A DNA stretch of 64,000 nucleotides, from the NCBI RefSeq assembly GCF_000143825.1, contig NZ_CM000961.1, positions 1,819,448 to 1,883,447 of the forward strand, in the 5' to 3' direction. This DNA comes from Corynebacterium genitalium ATCC 33030. GTDB taxonomy: Bacteria > Actinomycetota > Actinomycetes > Mycobacteriales > Mycobacteriaceae. Shown here one piece after another: positions 46,210-54,569 of the stretch; position 1 is the first letter of the stretch; every line of letters starts with the position of its first letter. Below the pieces are notes generated by a model. The model saw only the letters and a program-made list of their open reading frames with translations, had not been told where the DNA came from and searched no databases. The position numbers were made by a program, and so were the translations under genes.

Positions 46210-46982
46210 GGCTTAATGCTCAATCCCTGCTCAGCACGCAGGTCATCTGCGGAGATGTAGTACGTTTCCATCGTTCCGTCGACCACGACCATGAGGTTGG
46301 ACATGTCATCGGGCAGCCCTGCACCGGCTTTGCTGAGCTCGGCACGGATCTGTTCCGGTGCCCACGACGCGTCAATCGTGATGGGAATGGGAAGAGTCAC
46401 GCCTGCGATCTGAGACGTGATGGTCATCCTGGCCACGAGGATGTGAAAGTTCCCGTTGAGAGTGGTGATCACCCCTGGGCCGGACCGCTGCCAGATATCC
46501 TCCACACCGGCGGCGGCGCCAGGGAATCGGACTCGCAGATTGTCCAGCTCCACACGGTTGCAATCGATGCGGATCGCGGGTTTGGACCCCTGCATCGTGT
46601 CTACCTGGACGTAGGACATCTTGACGTCGCCCAGCAGCTTCGTGGAATCCGATTGGACCGTGTATGTCTCCCCCGAAGGGGTCATCATGTTCTCGATCGG
46701 CGGCGGCGGGTCGAAGTCGAAGCCGCCGATCTGCCTGGGCACCACACCGCGATCCGCTAGCTGGGGTGGAAAGTCAAGGCCTTCAAGCTCGGGGGTTGGA
46801 AGCACCGGCGGCGGTGGAGGTAATGGGGGCAGTGATGACGGTGCTGGAAGTGGCGGCGGCGGTGGCAGTTCCAACGAAGGCAACGGAGGCACGGGAGGAA
46901 ACTGCGCGACAGCGACCTGCGGCGCGGCCACGACCATGGTTGCGGCCGTGAGTGCAGCTGCTACTTGTCCCCTGACTTTCAT
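46206..46982 (-). CDS. Secreted proline-rich protein of the DUF6230/DUF6114 operon
   Basis: 258 residues from ATG 46982. The signal peptide ends near AVAQ and is followed by a roughly 50-residue proline-rich stretch (PPPPPLPAPSSLPPLPPPPP), likely spanning the envelope. A soluble domain then carries YTVQSDSTKLLGDVKMSYVQ and RIDCNRVELDNLRVRFP. The phrase about shared properties with DUF6230 (upper-case LKLEDATITDL, MTNPQIGVDARQL) is suggestive of distant similarity. It overlaps the DUF6114 stop by 4 bp. No family is recognised for the C-terminal part. Confidence 0.75.
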   Translation of the reverse strand: MKVRGQVAAALTAATMVVAAPQVAVAQFPPVPPLPSLELPPPPPLPAPSSLPPLPPPPPVLPTPELEGLDFPPQLADRGVVPRQIGGFDFDPPPPIENMMTPSGETYTVQSDSTKLLGDVKMSYVQVDTMQGSKPAIRIDCNRVELDNLRVRFPGAAAGVEDIWQRSGPGVITTLNGNFHILVARMTITSQIAGVTLPIPITIDASWAPEQIRAELSKAGAGLPDDMSNLMVVVDGTMETYYISADDLRAEQGLSIKP

Positions 46983-47458
46983 GCGGTTTTCTCCCCTGGC
47001 GCCCAGGACAAGGCCCACGCCCCGCCGATGAGAGCGAAGAGGGTGCCGATGATGAAACCGCCGAAATTCGACGTGGGCAAAGCAATGAATCCGAGCAGCA
47101 TGGCGGTCACCCCAGTGAGAATGCGGGCCTGCGGCTGCCCCCACGTCATCAAGCCACAAACGATGAGCAGAACACCCACGAGCAAGGTGGACACGCCCGA
47201 GATCGTGCTGATCTGGATCATGATGTTAGACACCTCGAAGGAGAGGTAGGCCGGCATGAGGATGATCACACCGGCGATGATCATGCACAGCCCCGCGCCG
47301 AACGGCCGTCCGCCGCGCCATCCCGCGAAACCGCGATTGATCTTCTCGACGTTGTCATCTGTGTCGGCGGGACCCTCCGCCGTGCCGGGGACGTTGGTGG
47401 GACCGTCGAAGAGTTCGTTGATGCCCCCGTGCTCCGGCCCACGTGAATTAGCACTCAC
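46979..47458 (-). CDS. DUF6114 family membrane protein
   Basis: 159 residues. An acidic N-terminal cytoplasmic segment of about 45 residues leads to WRGGRPFGAGLCMIIAGVII, then four hydrophobic helices with GLMTWGQPQARILTGVTAML, the DUF6114 pattern. Function unknown. It lies between DUF6230 and the proline-rich protein and overlaps both by 4-11 bp, so all three form one translation-coupled operon. Confidence 0.83.
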   Translation of the reverse strand: MSANSRGPEHGGINELFDGPTNVPGTAEGPADTDDNVEKINRGFAGWRGGRPFGAGLCMIIAGVIILMPAYLSFEVSNIMIQISTISGVSTLLVGVLLIVCGLMTWGQPQARILTGVTAMLLGFIALPTSNFGGFIIGTLFALIGGAWALSWAPGEKTA

Positions 47459-48017
47459 CTTCGCCCTCTTTCACCACCTTAATCTGCCCGCCGGCGGCTG
47501 TGAGCTTGTCAGCGGACAGGGACGTGGCGTAGATCAGCTGGTTCTTTGCAGACAGGTGCGTCATGGAAATACCGAAGGAGCCCGGCTCAGCCTTATCGGA
47601 CAATTGCCGGGCGTCCACACCGATCTGCGGGTTGGTCATTGTCATGGTGCCGTTGAGTTCCTTGGCGCCGATGACCAGGTTGGTAGCTTTCGTGCTTGCC
47701 CCCGGGGCCTTCATTTGGAAGCGACGATCCCCCAAACCGGGGAGCTTAATCGGCGCGGACATGCACAGGTCGGTGATCGTCGCGTCCTCCAGCTTGAGGC
47801 GAGACACGGCTACTTCACTGTCCTTCAAGGTCTCTCGGTCGACGAAGAGGCTGAAGTTGTCGGCCTCAATGCCGCCGACCTGCTGGGTGAAGATCACATT
47901 CGACAATGCGAGACCAGCGGTGAGCCCGTTCTGCGCCATCGCCACACCTTCACCGGCGAGAATGATCAGCCCCACACCGGTGATAACAGCAAACCGGAGT
48001 TTCTTGGTGTGTCCCAT
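47448..48017 (-). CDS. DUF6230 family exported protein
   Basis: 189 residues from ATG 48017, 7 nt after AAGGAG; an earlier GTG at 48023 is too close to that site. One N-terminal hydrophobic segment (FAVITGVGLIILAGEGVAMA) acts as signal or anchor. The remainder is beta-rich with repeating asparagine/threonine stretches (LEDATITDLCMSAPIKLPGL, LNGTMTMTNPQIGVDAR). DUF6230 and DUF6114 are neighbours in many actinobacteria; function unknown. First gene of the three-gene operon. Confidence 0.83.
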   Translation of the reverse strand: MGHTKKLRFAVITGVGLIILAGEGVAMAQNGLTAGLALSNVIFTQQVGGIEADNFSLFVDRETLKDSEVAVSRLKLEDATITDLCMSAPIKLPGLGDRRFQMKAPGASTKATNLVIGAKELNGTMTMTNPQIGVDARQLSDKAEPGSFGISMTHLSAKNQLIYATSLSADKLTAAGGQIKVVKEGEGEC

Positions 48018-48090
48018 GCCCACGCTCCTTTATGTTTGTGTAGCAAACACTACTCCTGAGCGGACGCTACGTCAGCGAAACACGACAAAA

Positions 48091-48119
48091 CCCCGGCGGT
48101 TTGCAAACAACCGCCGGGG
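48091..48119 (-). terminator. Intrinsic terminator of the 64-residue membrane protein gene
   Basis: Eleven-base-pair stem CCCCGGCGGTT/AACCGCCGGGG with loop TGCAAAC. The four A residues before it become UUUU on the minus strand. It is 17 bp past the stop. Confidence 0.85.
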
Positions 48120-48135
48120 CGTGGATCGGTCACGG

Positions 48136-48330
48136 TTAGGTAGCCGCAGGAGCTTCTGGCTCATCGGGCTTGTTGCCCGAAAAGAAGAATGCGCAGAATA
48201 TGGTCGCCGCTAGCGCACACGAAATCATGGTCCGCATGAGAGAATCTTCCACCCCGATCCGAACGGCGACAACTGTCCAAACCGTAGCGGCGAACAGCGC
48301 GAGCAACAGACCAACAATATTTCTAACCAT
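48136..48330 (-). CDS. 64-residue two-helix membrane protein
   Basis: From ATG 48330 (MVRNIVGLLLALFAATVWTV), 7 nt after GGAGGGG. Two hydrophobic helices are separated by GVEDSLMRT; the second (MISCALAATIFCAFFFSG) ends in an acidic NKPDEPEAPAAT tail. Nothing is known about such small proteins; no family recognised. It has its own terminator, which supports it as a gene. Confidence 0.75.
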   Translation of the reverse strand: MVRNIVGLLLALFAATVWTVVAVRIGVEDSLMRTMISCALAATIFCAFFFSGNKPDEPEAPAAT

Positions 48331-48438
48331 GACAACCCCTCCATTGGCATCTCGTTTCACTGACCTAATCAGGATTCAACCGGGATTCGTTACGCCAATG
48401 TGCACAGGGCTTCTTGAACAAAAGAAAAACCCTTCCAC

Positions 48439-48467
48439 GGGTTAAACGACAAAAGGGGATGCGGACG
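48439..48467 (+). repeat. IS3 left inverted repeat
   Basis: Begins GGGTTAAACGACAAAAGG and ends GATGCGGACG; complementary to 49888-49916 except at position 18. Confidence 0.88.
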
Positions 48468-48487
48468 GAATCTTGGAGGATTCCATC

Positions 48488-49867
48488 ATGAACCGCTCAT
48501 ACACCAAGGAGCAGCGACGCAGAGCTCTGCAGGTTTACAAGCGCACTCAATCGGTGACCAAGACCGTCCGTGAACTTGGTTATCCAGGGCGATGGACGCT
48601 GTACAAATGGTTGCGTGAACCCGCCAAACCTGGTCGACCCCGCAAACAGTCAAAAACATTGACCCGCTACCCGTTTGAGGTCAAGCTTCGTGCTGTTGAG
48701 CTCTTCAACGCTGGTTGGAGGCCAGCTGACATCGCTGTGGAATGCGAGCTGCGCTCAAAGATGAGTGTCTATTCTTGGGCACAACGCCACCGTGAAGAGG
48801 GAAAATGGGGTTTGATGTCGAAAAGAGAACGCAAAGAGCACACTCGCATGCCCACCCGAGCAGCATTCGAGAAATCATTAGCCGATGATCCTGCAGAACT
48901 GAAAAAGCAAATGGCTCAACTGCTCGTTGACAAGGCTGTTTTGGAAAAGGAGCTGGAACTTGTAAAAAAAGACGTCAGCGTCATCCCGGGTCAGCTCAGC
49001 AATAAGCACAAGGCTGAAGTGGTTGACGCGTTACGCGGCGAGTTTCCGTTATCTATGCTGCTTGCTGCTATTGATCTTGCGGCATCAAGCTTCTACTACC
49101 AACTCCAACAGCGATTTGCTCCGGATAAGCACGCGCGTATCCGCGAATTGCTTCATGAGATTAGTTCTGAGTCGAATAACACCTACGGCTATCGCCGACT
49201 TTGGTGGGAACTGCGCCATCGCGGGATCGTTATCAGTGAGAAGGTCGTCCGCCGTCTCATGCACGAAGAGGGAATTCGTCCCTGGTTCCCGAAACGAAAG
49301 TGGCGTTACTCCAGCTATCAAGGGGAAATTTCTCCCGCACCACCTAACCTGGTGAACCGCAATTTTCATGCTGAGCATCCAAATCGGTTGTGGCTGACTG
49401 ACATCAGTGTTTTCGCTACTAACCAAGGTCGCGTGTACCTGTCTGCCATCATCGACTGTTTTGACGGGAAGGTCGTGGCAGCAAAAACAAGTGTTCATCC
49501 CACCATGGAGTTAGCAGAAGAAACTTTGTACGCAGCAATCGCAACCGAAAAGCCGGCAATGGATGGCTCCTTGGTGATTCACTCAGACCGCGGAGCACAT
49601 TATCGAGGCAGCAGCTGGCGAAGTATGACCGAGAAGTTCGGAATACTTCGCTCGATGTCGAAGAAAGGTTGTAGCCCCGACAATGCAGCATGCGAGGGGT
49701 TCTTCGGCCGAATGAAAAACGAAATGTACTACGGCAGAACCTGGCAGAACCCCCAAGAGCTCAAAGAAGCAATCGCGACATACATTGAGTTCTACAACGA
49801 TCACCGAATCAAGATCAGCCTCGATGGTTTGAGCATTGCCGAATACCGAAAAGTCAATGTAGCGTGA
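48488..49867 (+). CDS. IS3-family transposase, single continuous frame
   Basis: 459 residues from ATG 48488, 7 nt after GGAGG. An N-terminal helix-turn-helix region (about residues 1-125) and a Leu-rich helix (AVLEKELELVKK) correspond to OrfA. The rest is the OrfB integrase core with the DDE triad in WLTDISVF, VIHSDRGAHY and DNAACEGFFGRMKNE. Usually OrfA and OrfB need a -1 frameshift; here they are fused. The A7 run at 48964-48970 remains at the old junction, and a -1 slip there would stop at 49003-49005, giving an OrfA-sized protein. Confidence 0.92.
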   Translation: MNRSYTKEQRRRALQVYKRTQSVTKTVRELGYPGRWTLYKWLREPAKPGRPRKQSKTLTRYPFEVKLRAVELFNAGWRPADIAVECELRSKMSVYSWAQRHREEGKWGLMSKRERKEHTRMPTRAAFEKSLADDPAELKKQMAQLLVDKAVLEKELELVKKDVSVIPGQLSNKHKAEVVDALRGEFPLSMLLAAIDLAASSFYYQLQQRFAPDKHARIRELLHEISSESNNTYGYRRLWWELRHRGIVISEKVVRRLMHEEGIRPWFPKRKWRYSSYQGEISPAPPNLVNRNFHAEHPNRLWLTDISVFATNQGRVYLSAIIDCFDGKVVAAKTSVHPTMELAEETLYAAIATEKPAMDGSLVIHSDRGAHYRGSSWRSMTEKFGILRSMSKKGCSPDNAACEGFFGRMKNEMYYGRTWQNPQELKEAIATYIEFYNDHRIKISLDGLSIAEYRKVNVA

Positions 49868-49887
49868 GATTGAAACTGTCCAAAAAA

Positions 49888-49916
49888 CGTCCGCATCCTC
49901 TTTTGTCGTTTAACCC
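49888..49916 (-). repeat. IS3 right inverted repeat
   Basis: Ends TTTTGTCGTTTAACCC; the reverse complement of the left repeat with one mismatch. Confidence 0.88.
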
Positions 49917-49935
49917 AGATATTCAGACATATAGA

Positions 49936-49972
49936 AAAACCCTTTCACTCCACTGTGGAATGAAAGGGTTTT
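49936..49972 (-). terminator. Terminator after tRNA-Glu
   Basis: Twelve-base-pair stem AAAACCCTTTCA/TGAAAGGGTTTT with a short inner TCCA/TGGA stem. The A/T ends make it usable in both directions. It ends the gltX-tRNA unit. Confidence 0.85.
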
Positions 49973-49979
49973 CTCGCTG

Positions 49980-50052
49980 TACCCCGTACGGGATTTGAAC
50001 CCGTGTTACCGCCGTGAGAGGGCGACGTCCTAGGCCGCTAGACGAACGGGGC
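49980..50052 (-). tRNA. tRNA-Glu (anticodon CTC)
   Basis: On the minus strand the acceptor GCCCCGT pairs with ACGGGGT (G-U first pair). The anticodon loop CTCTCAC gives CTC, and the T arm is ACGGG-TTCGAAT-CCCGT. CCA is not encoded. Confidence 0.95.
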
Positions 50053-50099
50053 ATTAGGACTTTTCTGTCTTGCAGTTCACTATTTGAAGCGGACTGCAG

Positions 50100-50171
50100 C
50101 TGGCCTACCAGGACTCGAACCTAGAATGACGGTACCAGAAACCGTAGTGTTGCCAATTACACCATAGGCCA
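50100..50171 (-). tRNA. tRNA-Gln (anticodon CTG)
   Basis: The acceptor TGGCCTA pairs with TAGGCCA, discriminator G. The anticodon loop TTCTGGT gives CTG; T arm CTAGG-TTCGAGT-CCTGG. It lies between gltX and tRNA-Glu, so the synthetase and both tRNAs it would charge in GatCAB organisms are grouped. Confidence 0.95.
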
Positions 50172-50289
50172 TCGTCATACTGTGCGGCTGCTTGTCAGCC
50201 GCACTGAACAACGTCGATAACTATAACCACGGTGCGCAATGAGCACCAAATCCGCTGGTGATGCCAGCAAATTACGGCGCTGTCATTTG

Positions 50290-51777
50290 CTATTGCCCGG
50301 CAGCAAACGGGGTCTGCTCGCGCGCTACACGCAAACGCGCCATGGTCGATTCACGTCCGAGGAGCTCCATAGACTCAAACAGCGGCGGGGAGATAGCTTC
50401 ACCCGAGATGCCCACTCGCAAGGCCCCGTAGGCTTTGCGGGGTTTGAGGCCGAGATCGTCGATAAGCGCCTTGCTCAAGGCCGCTTCGATGTTCGCGGTG
50501 GTCCACTCCCCAACTGCTTCAAGTGCCGCAAGGCCGGCGTCGAGCGGCTCCGCGGCATCTTCCTTGAGGTTCTTCTTCGCAGCTTTCTCGTCGAGCTCCA
50601 ATTCTCCATCCGGTGTGACCAAGAACTTGAGCAGACCGTATGCGTCACCAAGCACCTTGATGCGCGTCTGCACAAGATCCGCAGCGATAGCGAACTTATC
50701 TTCGGGGTAGTCGGCCGGGAAGTCCGTGTACTCGGTGAGGTAGTCACGCAGGCGGTTCTTGAAATCCTCAGGCTCCAGCATGCGAATGTGGTCAGCGTTG
50801 ATGGCTTCGAGCTTCTTCTCGTCAAAACGCGCAGGGTTTGATAGCACGTCATTGATATCGAAGGCTTTGATGAACTCATCGACGGAGAACACATCCTGGT
50901 CTGCGGACAAGGACCACCCCAGCAGCGCGAGGTAGTTGATCATTCCCTCGGGGATGATGCCGTTGTCGCGGTGGTTAAACAGGTTCGACTCGGGGTCGCG
51001 CTTGGACAGCTTCTTGTTGCCCTGCCCCATGACGAACGGCAGGTGACCGAACTCCGGAGTGATTTCAGCGACACCAATGCGCTGCAGTGCCTCGTAGAGA
51101 GCGATTTGGCGCGGGGTCGACGAGAGCAGGTCCTCACCGCGCAACACGTGCGTGATGCCCATGAGCGCGTCATCGACAGGGTTGACCAGGGTGTACAGCG
51201 GCGCACCGGTAGAGCGGGCGACAACGTAGTCTGGCTGCGTCGCGGCCTTGAACTCCATCTCTCCGCGGACGAGGTCGTTCCACGCCCAGTCCTTCTCCGG
51301 CATGCGCAGGCGCCACACCGGCTCGCGTCCCTCTGCCTTGTAGGCCGCGACCTGCTCTTCGGTGAGCTCGCGGTCGAAGTTGTCGTATCCCAACTGCGGG
51401 TCGCGGCCGGCCGCGATGTGACGCTCCTTGACTTCCTCTGCTGTGGAGTACGCCGGGTACACTTCACCGGCATCAATCAGCTTGTCCAGAACTTCTTTGT
51501 AGATGTCCATGCGCTGCGACTGACGGTACGGCTCGTGCGGGCCACCAGTGACCACGCCTTCGTCCCAATCCAAACCCAGCCAGGTCAGAGAATCGATGAT
51601 GGCCTGGTAGGACTCCTCCGAGTCACGGGCTGCGTCAGTGTCCTCAATGCGGAAAACGAGCTTGCCGCCGGTGTGGCGGGCGTGCGCCCAATTGAAAAGC
51701 GCCGTCCGGACCATTCCCACGTGGGGCGTTCCGGTAGGCGACGGGCAAAAACGAACTCTCACAGGGGCATCAGTCAT
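50290..51777 (-). CDS. gltX: Glutamyl-tRNA synthetase
   Basis: 495 residues. Class I synthetase: the HIGH-like motif [10 protein letters not shown] at residues 13-22, KMSKS-like KKLSKRD near 260, and the C-terminal anticodon-binding helices. It is probably non-discriminating in organisms relying on Glu-tRNA(Gln) amidation; its two tRNA genes follow. A TACAGT box 7 nt before ATG 51777 suggests a leaderless transcript. Confidence 0.97.
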   Translation of the reverse strand: MTDAPVRVRFCPSPTGTPHVGMVRTALFNWAHARHTGGKLVFRIEDTDAARDSEESYQAIIDSLTWLGLDWDEGVVTGGPHEPYRQSQRMDIYKEVLDKLIDAGEVYPAYSTAEEVKERHIAAGRDPQLGYDNFDRELTEEQVAAYKAEGREPVWRLRMPEKDWAWNDLVRGEMEFKAATQPDYVVARSTGAPLYTLVNPVDDALMGITHVLRGEDLLSSTPRQIALYEALQRIGVAEITPEFGHLPFVMGQGNKKLSKRDPESNLFNHRDNGIIPEGMINYLALLGWSLSADQDVFSVDEFIKAFDINDVLSNPARFDEKKLEAINADHIRMLEPEDFKNRLRDYLTEYTDFPADYPEDKFAIAADLVQTRIKVLGDAYGLLKFLVTPDGELELDEKAAKKNLKEDAAEPLDAGLAALEAVGEWTTANIEAALSKALIDDLGLKPRKAYGALRVGISGEAISPPLFESMELLGRESTMARLRVAREQTPFAAGQ

Positions 51778-51784
51778 GCCCCCA

Positions 51785-51790
51785 ACTGTA
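51785..51790 (-). promoter_or_regulatory. -10 box TACAGT of gltX, leaderless
   Basis: The hexamer lies 7 nt before ATG 51777, with no ribosome site between. Confidence 0.55.
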
Positions 51791-51798
51791 GCGGGCGG

Positions 51799-51942
51799 CT
51801 ACTTGTGCACGCGCGAGAGCACCGCCCACATGTCGTTAGCTGCCGACGGGTCGTACCACCAGTTGTGGCCGGAGCCTTGCACCTTGACTCTCTGCGTCGG
51901 CTTGGAGCATCCCGCGGGACACACATGCCACTTGAGTAGCAC
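51799..51942 (-). pseudogene. C-terminal remnant of an alpha/beta-hydrolase-like esterase
   Basis: A 47-codon minus-strand frame from GTG 51942 to TAG 51799, closed upstream by an in-frame stop. It reads KWHVCPAGCSKPTQRVKV then GSGHNWWYDPSAANDMWAVL. The GxGHxW pattern recalls the catalytic-histidine end of PHB-depolymerase-like or other alpha/beta-hydrolase esterases. The nucleophile part is absent, so it is a non-functional 3' remnant. The identification is tentative. It overlaps the gltX upstream region. Confidence 0.5.
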
Positions 51943-52012
51943 GCACTAATTTGCTCAACGCGGAACCCAAATTGCCTGTCAACCCGGCGGATGCGGTGCT
52001 TGCCGGGGACGC

Positions 52013-52018
52013 TAAAAT
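52013..52018 (+). promoter_or_regulatory. -10 box TAAAAT of the isochorismate synthase gene, leaderless
   Basis: TAAAAT ends 8 nt before ATG 52027 without a ribosome site. Confidence 0.55.
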
Positions 52019-52026
52019 CGTTGCTC

Positions 52027-53142
52027 ATGCCCTCACCCCGCCCTGAAACTGCGCCCGACTTCCTGTTGTCGCGGGCCAGCGGTTCCGTGCGCACTCAGGG
52101 AACCACCTCGACATTCATCGAACCGTGGGATGCGGTAGCTGCTCTGCAGCGTCGAGAGGTGAACATGGTGGTGGGAGCACTCCCGTTCGACCGGGATGCG
52201 CCAGCCGCCCTCACTGTGCCAGAGCAGATCATTACCGAGGCGGGAACCTTACAGCCGCACTCGTACTACCGCGAAGGGCCGGGCGCTCAACTCCACGCGG
52301 CGGTTGCCGGGTATGACCCAGAACCCCACGAACACCTACGCCGTGTGGAGGCGGCGGTGGACACAATCTGCAACTCGATCCTGGACAAGGTAGTACTGGC
52401 CCGGTCCGTCGACTTCGTCTTCGATCCCCCTGTCGACCCACGCCTTGTTGCAGCGCGATTGATTGAACTTTCCTCCACCCGCGACGGGTTCATCGCCGAC
52501 CTGACTCCCGCTGGAAAGCCCGGACACATGATTGTCGGCTCCTCCCCCGAGCTCCTCATACGGAAGCAGGGGCTGGAGATCACCTCATATCCCCTTGCCG
52601 GTTCCGCACCCCGCATTTTCGACGATGAGGATGCTGACCGTGCAGCAGGCGAGAAGCTGTACAACTCTACAAAGGATCTCGACGAGCACTCCTACGTCGT
52701 CGAGCACATTCGAGACATTCTCACTCCGCTGTGCCGGGAGCTGACCATTCCGGACCGGCCCGTTCTCGACCGCACGAACGAGATGTGGCACCTTGCCACA
52801 CCGATCAAAGGCGTGCTCTACGACCCCGCCCCCAGCGCACTCGACCTAGCCACCCGCCTGTACCCCACTCCCGCTGTCTGCGGATCCCCGCAGTACGCTG
52901 CGGAAGCGTTGATCACCACCGCGGAGACGGACCGATCGTTCTACGCAGGAACGGTTGGCTGGTGCGATTCCCACGGTGACGGTGAATACATGGTGTCCAT
53001 CCGCTGCGCCGAGGTCAATGGTGACGGTACTGCTGCCCGCGCGTGGGCCGGCGGCGGCCTAGTGGCAGCCTCGAAACCAGAAGAGGAGCTCGCGGAAACA
53101 ACCGCGAAGCTCCTCACCATCCAGCGTGCGCTGGGCCTCTAG
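52027..53142 (+). CDS. Isochorismate synthase
   Basis: 371 residues. The chorismate-binding fold has VEAAVDTICNSILDKVVLARS, GHMIVGSSPELLIRKQG, ITSYPLAGSAPR, KDLDEHSYVVEHIRD, LYPTPAVCGSPQ and FYAGTVGWCDSHGDGEYMVSIRCAE, the MenF/EntC pattern. It converts chorismate to isochorismate for menaquinone or for salicylate/catecholate siderophores. No other men or ent gene is adjacent, so which pathway is unresolved; menaquinone is expected in corynebacteria. Confidence 0.9.
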   Translation: MPSPRPETAPDFLLSRASGSVRTQGTTSTFIEPWDAVAALQRREVNMVVGALPFDRDAPAALTVPEQIITEAGTLQPHSYYREGPGAQLHAAVAGYDPEPHEHLRRVEAAVDTICNSILDKVVLARSVDFVFDPPVDPRLVAARLIELSSTRDGFIADLTPAGKPGHMIVGSSPELLIRKQGLEITSYPLAGSAPRIFDDEDADRAAGEKLYNSTKDLDEHSYVVEHIRDILTPLCRELTIPDRPVLDRTNEMWHLATPIKGVLYDPAPSALDLATRLYPTPAVCGSPQYAAEALITTAETDRSFYAGTVGWCDSHGDGEYMVSIRCAEVNGDGTAARAWAGGGLVAASKPEEELAETTAKLLTIQRALGL

Positions 53143-53158
53143 TCAGCGATAGCGCTTG

Positions 53159-53950
53159 TTACGCGCGCTCAACCGGGTTGGCCAGCGAGCCGATTCCGGC
53201 AATTTCCACCTCAATCCGGTCGCCCGGAACCATTTCAGCAGTTCCTGCTGGGGAGCCGGTGCAAATGACGTCGCCCGGGAGCAGCGTGTAAGCGGAGGTG
53301 ATGAACTCGATGATCTTGCCCAGCTTCCAGATCATTTGGTTGGAGTTGGAATCCTGCTTGGTCTCGGTCTCACCGTCGTGCGTCAGGTGTGCCTTGATGG
53401 ACAGGTCGTCGAAGTCGAACTTGTCCAGGTCGGTCTCGATCCACGGGCCCAGCGGGCAGAAAGTGTCGATGCCCTTGGCGCGCGCCCACTGGCCGTCAGC
53501 GAATTGCAGATCGCGGGAGGAAACGTCATTGACGATCGTGACGCCGCGGACGACGGACTTCCAGTTTTCAGCCTTGACATTCTTGCACGGTGTTCCGATG
53601 ACCAATGCGAGCTCGCCCTCGAACTCGACGCGGGTGGCGAACTCGGGAATCTTGATGGCCGCCTCCGGTCCGATCACGGCTGTCGGCGGCTTCAGGAAGA
53701 GAGTCGGCGGCAAGTGCTCTGCGGACTGTTTGAACACCTCAGCGACGTGGTCGGCGTAGTTGCGGCCAATGGCTACCACCTTGCTGGGCAGCATCGGGGC
53801 GAGAAGGCGTACGTCCTCTAGCGCCCACTCCTTGCCCGTGTATTCCGGCTCAGTGAACGGAGTACCGGCGATCTGCTTGGCGGTCGTGCCGTCGTCGTCG
53901 ATGACTGCGAAAGTCATTCCCTCGGGTGTCGCAATTCGTCCAAAACGCAT
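53159..53950 (-). CDS. Fumarylacetoacetate hydrolase (FAH) family enzyme, Odx-like
   Basis: 263 residues from ATG 53950 (MRFGRIATPEGMTFAVIDDD), supported by a TATGCT box 7 nt upstream. FAH motifs: VVAIGRNYADHVAEVFK, FLKPPTAVIGPEAAIK, EFEGELALVIG (metal Glu), NDVSSRDLQFADGQWARAKG and LLPGDVICTGSPAGT. In C. glutamicum the homologue at this place, as I recall, is a soluble oxaloacetate decarboxylase (Odx). Activities in this family vary, so Odx is an inference from context. Confidence 0.88.
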   Translation of the reverse strand: MRFGRIATPEGMTFAVIDDDGTTAKQIAGTPFTEPEYTGKEWALEDVRLLAPMLPSKVVAIGRNYADHVAEVFKQSAEHLPPTLFLKPPTAVIGPEAAIKIPEFATRVEFEGELALVIGTPCKNVKAENWKSVVRGVTIVNDVSSRDLQFADGQWARAKGIDTFCPLGPWIETDLDKFDFDDLSIKAHLTHDGETETKQDSNSNQMIWKLGKIIEFITSAYTLLPGDVICTGSPAGTAEMVPGDRIEVEIAGIGSLANPVERA

Positions 53951-53957
53951 GGGGTTG

Positions 53958-53963
53958 AGCATA
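53958..53963 (-). promoter_or_regulatory. -10 box TATGCT of the FAH gene, leaderless
   Basis: On the minus strand TATGCT is 7 nt before ATG 53950; this favours that ATG over 53962, which lies in the box. Confidence 0.6.
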
Positions 53964-53984
53964 CGCGACGAAAAATATTCAGGG

Positions 53985-54569
53985 CTATTTGGCTGTCAGC
54001 GCCAGATAGAGTTCCGCGCAGGCGAGCGCGTCAGTCAACGCGTTGTGGTTACCGTAATCGGGCAGGTTATACCGGCTGCGCACGCGAGCGAGACGCAGAT
54101 CCTCCCCGCGTGGATAGGTGGCCATGCGCTCCATATGGCGGCGTTCGAGGGAGAGAGTGTCTTCGACTTCGTCCTCACGAAGCCGGAAGCGCTTTCCATA
54201 CACCCTCTTGTGCAGTGCATCAATGAAGCCAGTCTCCATTTGCGCGAAATGCGCCAGCAGCGCGCGCCCCTCGATAGCCTGCAGGAAAGCATCGAGAGCG
54301 ACCTGCGCATCCACACCCTCGCGCGCGATGTCGTCGTCAGTGACCCCGTGCACCGTTGCAGAGTCGCCTACCGACGCCCCCGCCAACACGAAATAGCCGG
54401 CACCGGAGAGATCAATCACTCGGTCCGTCACCGGCACCCACCCGATGGAGACGAGGTGGTGCTTATCCGGTTTCAGCCCGGTAGTCTCCACATCCACCGC
54501 CAGCAGCTGGCCGTCGACGATGTCTCGCTTGGGCGGACCGAACAGGCCGCCGCCTTTCAGACCGAGCAT
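53985..54569 (-). CDS. DnaQ-like 3'-5' exonuclease
   Basis: 194 residues. Exonuclease motifs: I LLAVDVETTGL, II LLAHFAQMETGFID, III HNALTDALACAELY, giving all DEDDh catalytic residues. Proposed substrates are 3' ends of DNA or RNA; it is not a replicative epsilon subunit by context. The start directly follows the stop of the cNMP/CBS protein (no gap), so they are co-translated. Confidence 0.92.
   Translation of the reverse strand: MLGLKGGGLFGPPKRDIVDGQLLAVDVETTGLKPDKHHLVSIGWVPVTDRVIDLSGAGYFVLAGASVGDSATVHGVTDDDIAREGVDAQVALDAFLQAIEGRALLAHFAQMETGFIDALHKRVYGKRFRLREDEVEDTLSLERRHMERMATYPRGEDLRLARVRSRYNLPDYGNHNALTDALACAELYLALTAK

Larger units (their letters stand above)
48439..49916 (+). mobile_element. 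IS3-family insertion sequence
   Basis: 1,478 bp with 29-bp terminal inverted repeats differing at one position, enclosing one transposase gene on the plus strand. Base composition is clearly more AT-rich than the neighbouring genes, suggesting recent arrival. I find no 3-4 bp target duplication (CAC on the left, AGA on the right). It sits next to the terminator hairpin of the gltX-tRNA unit; the left flank repeats part of that hairpin sequence (GAAAAACCCTT). Confidence 0.88.
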
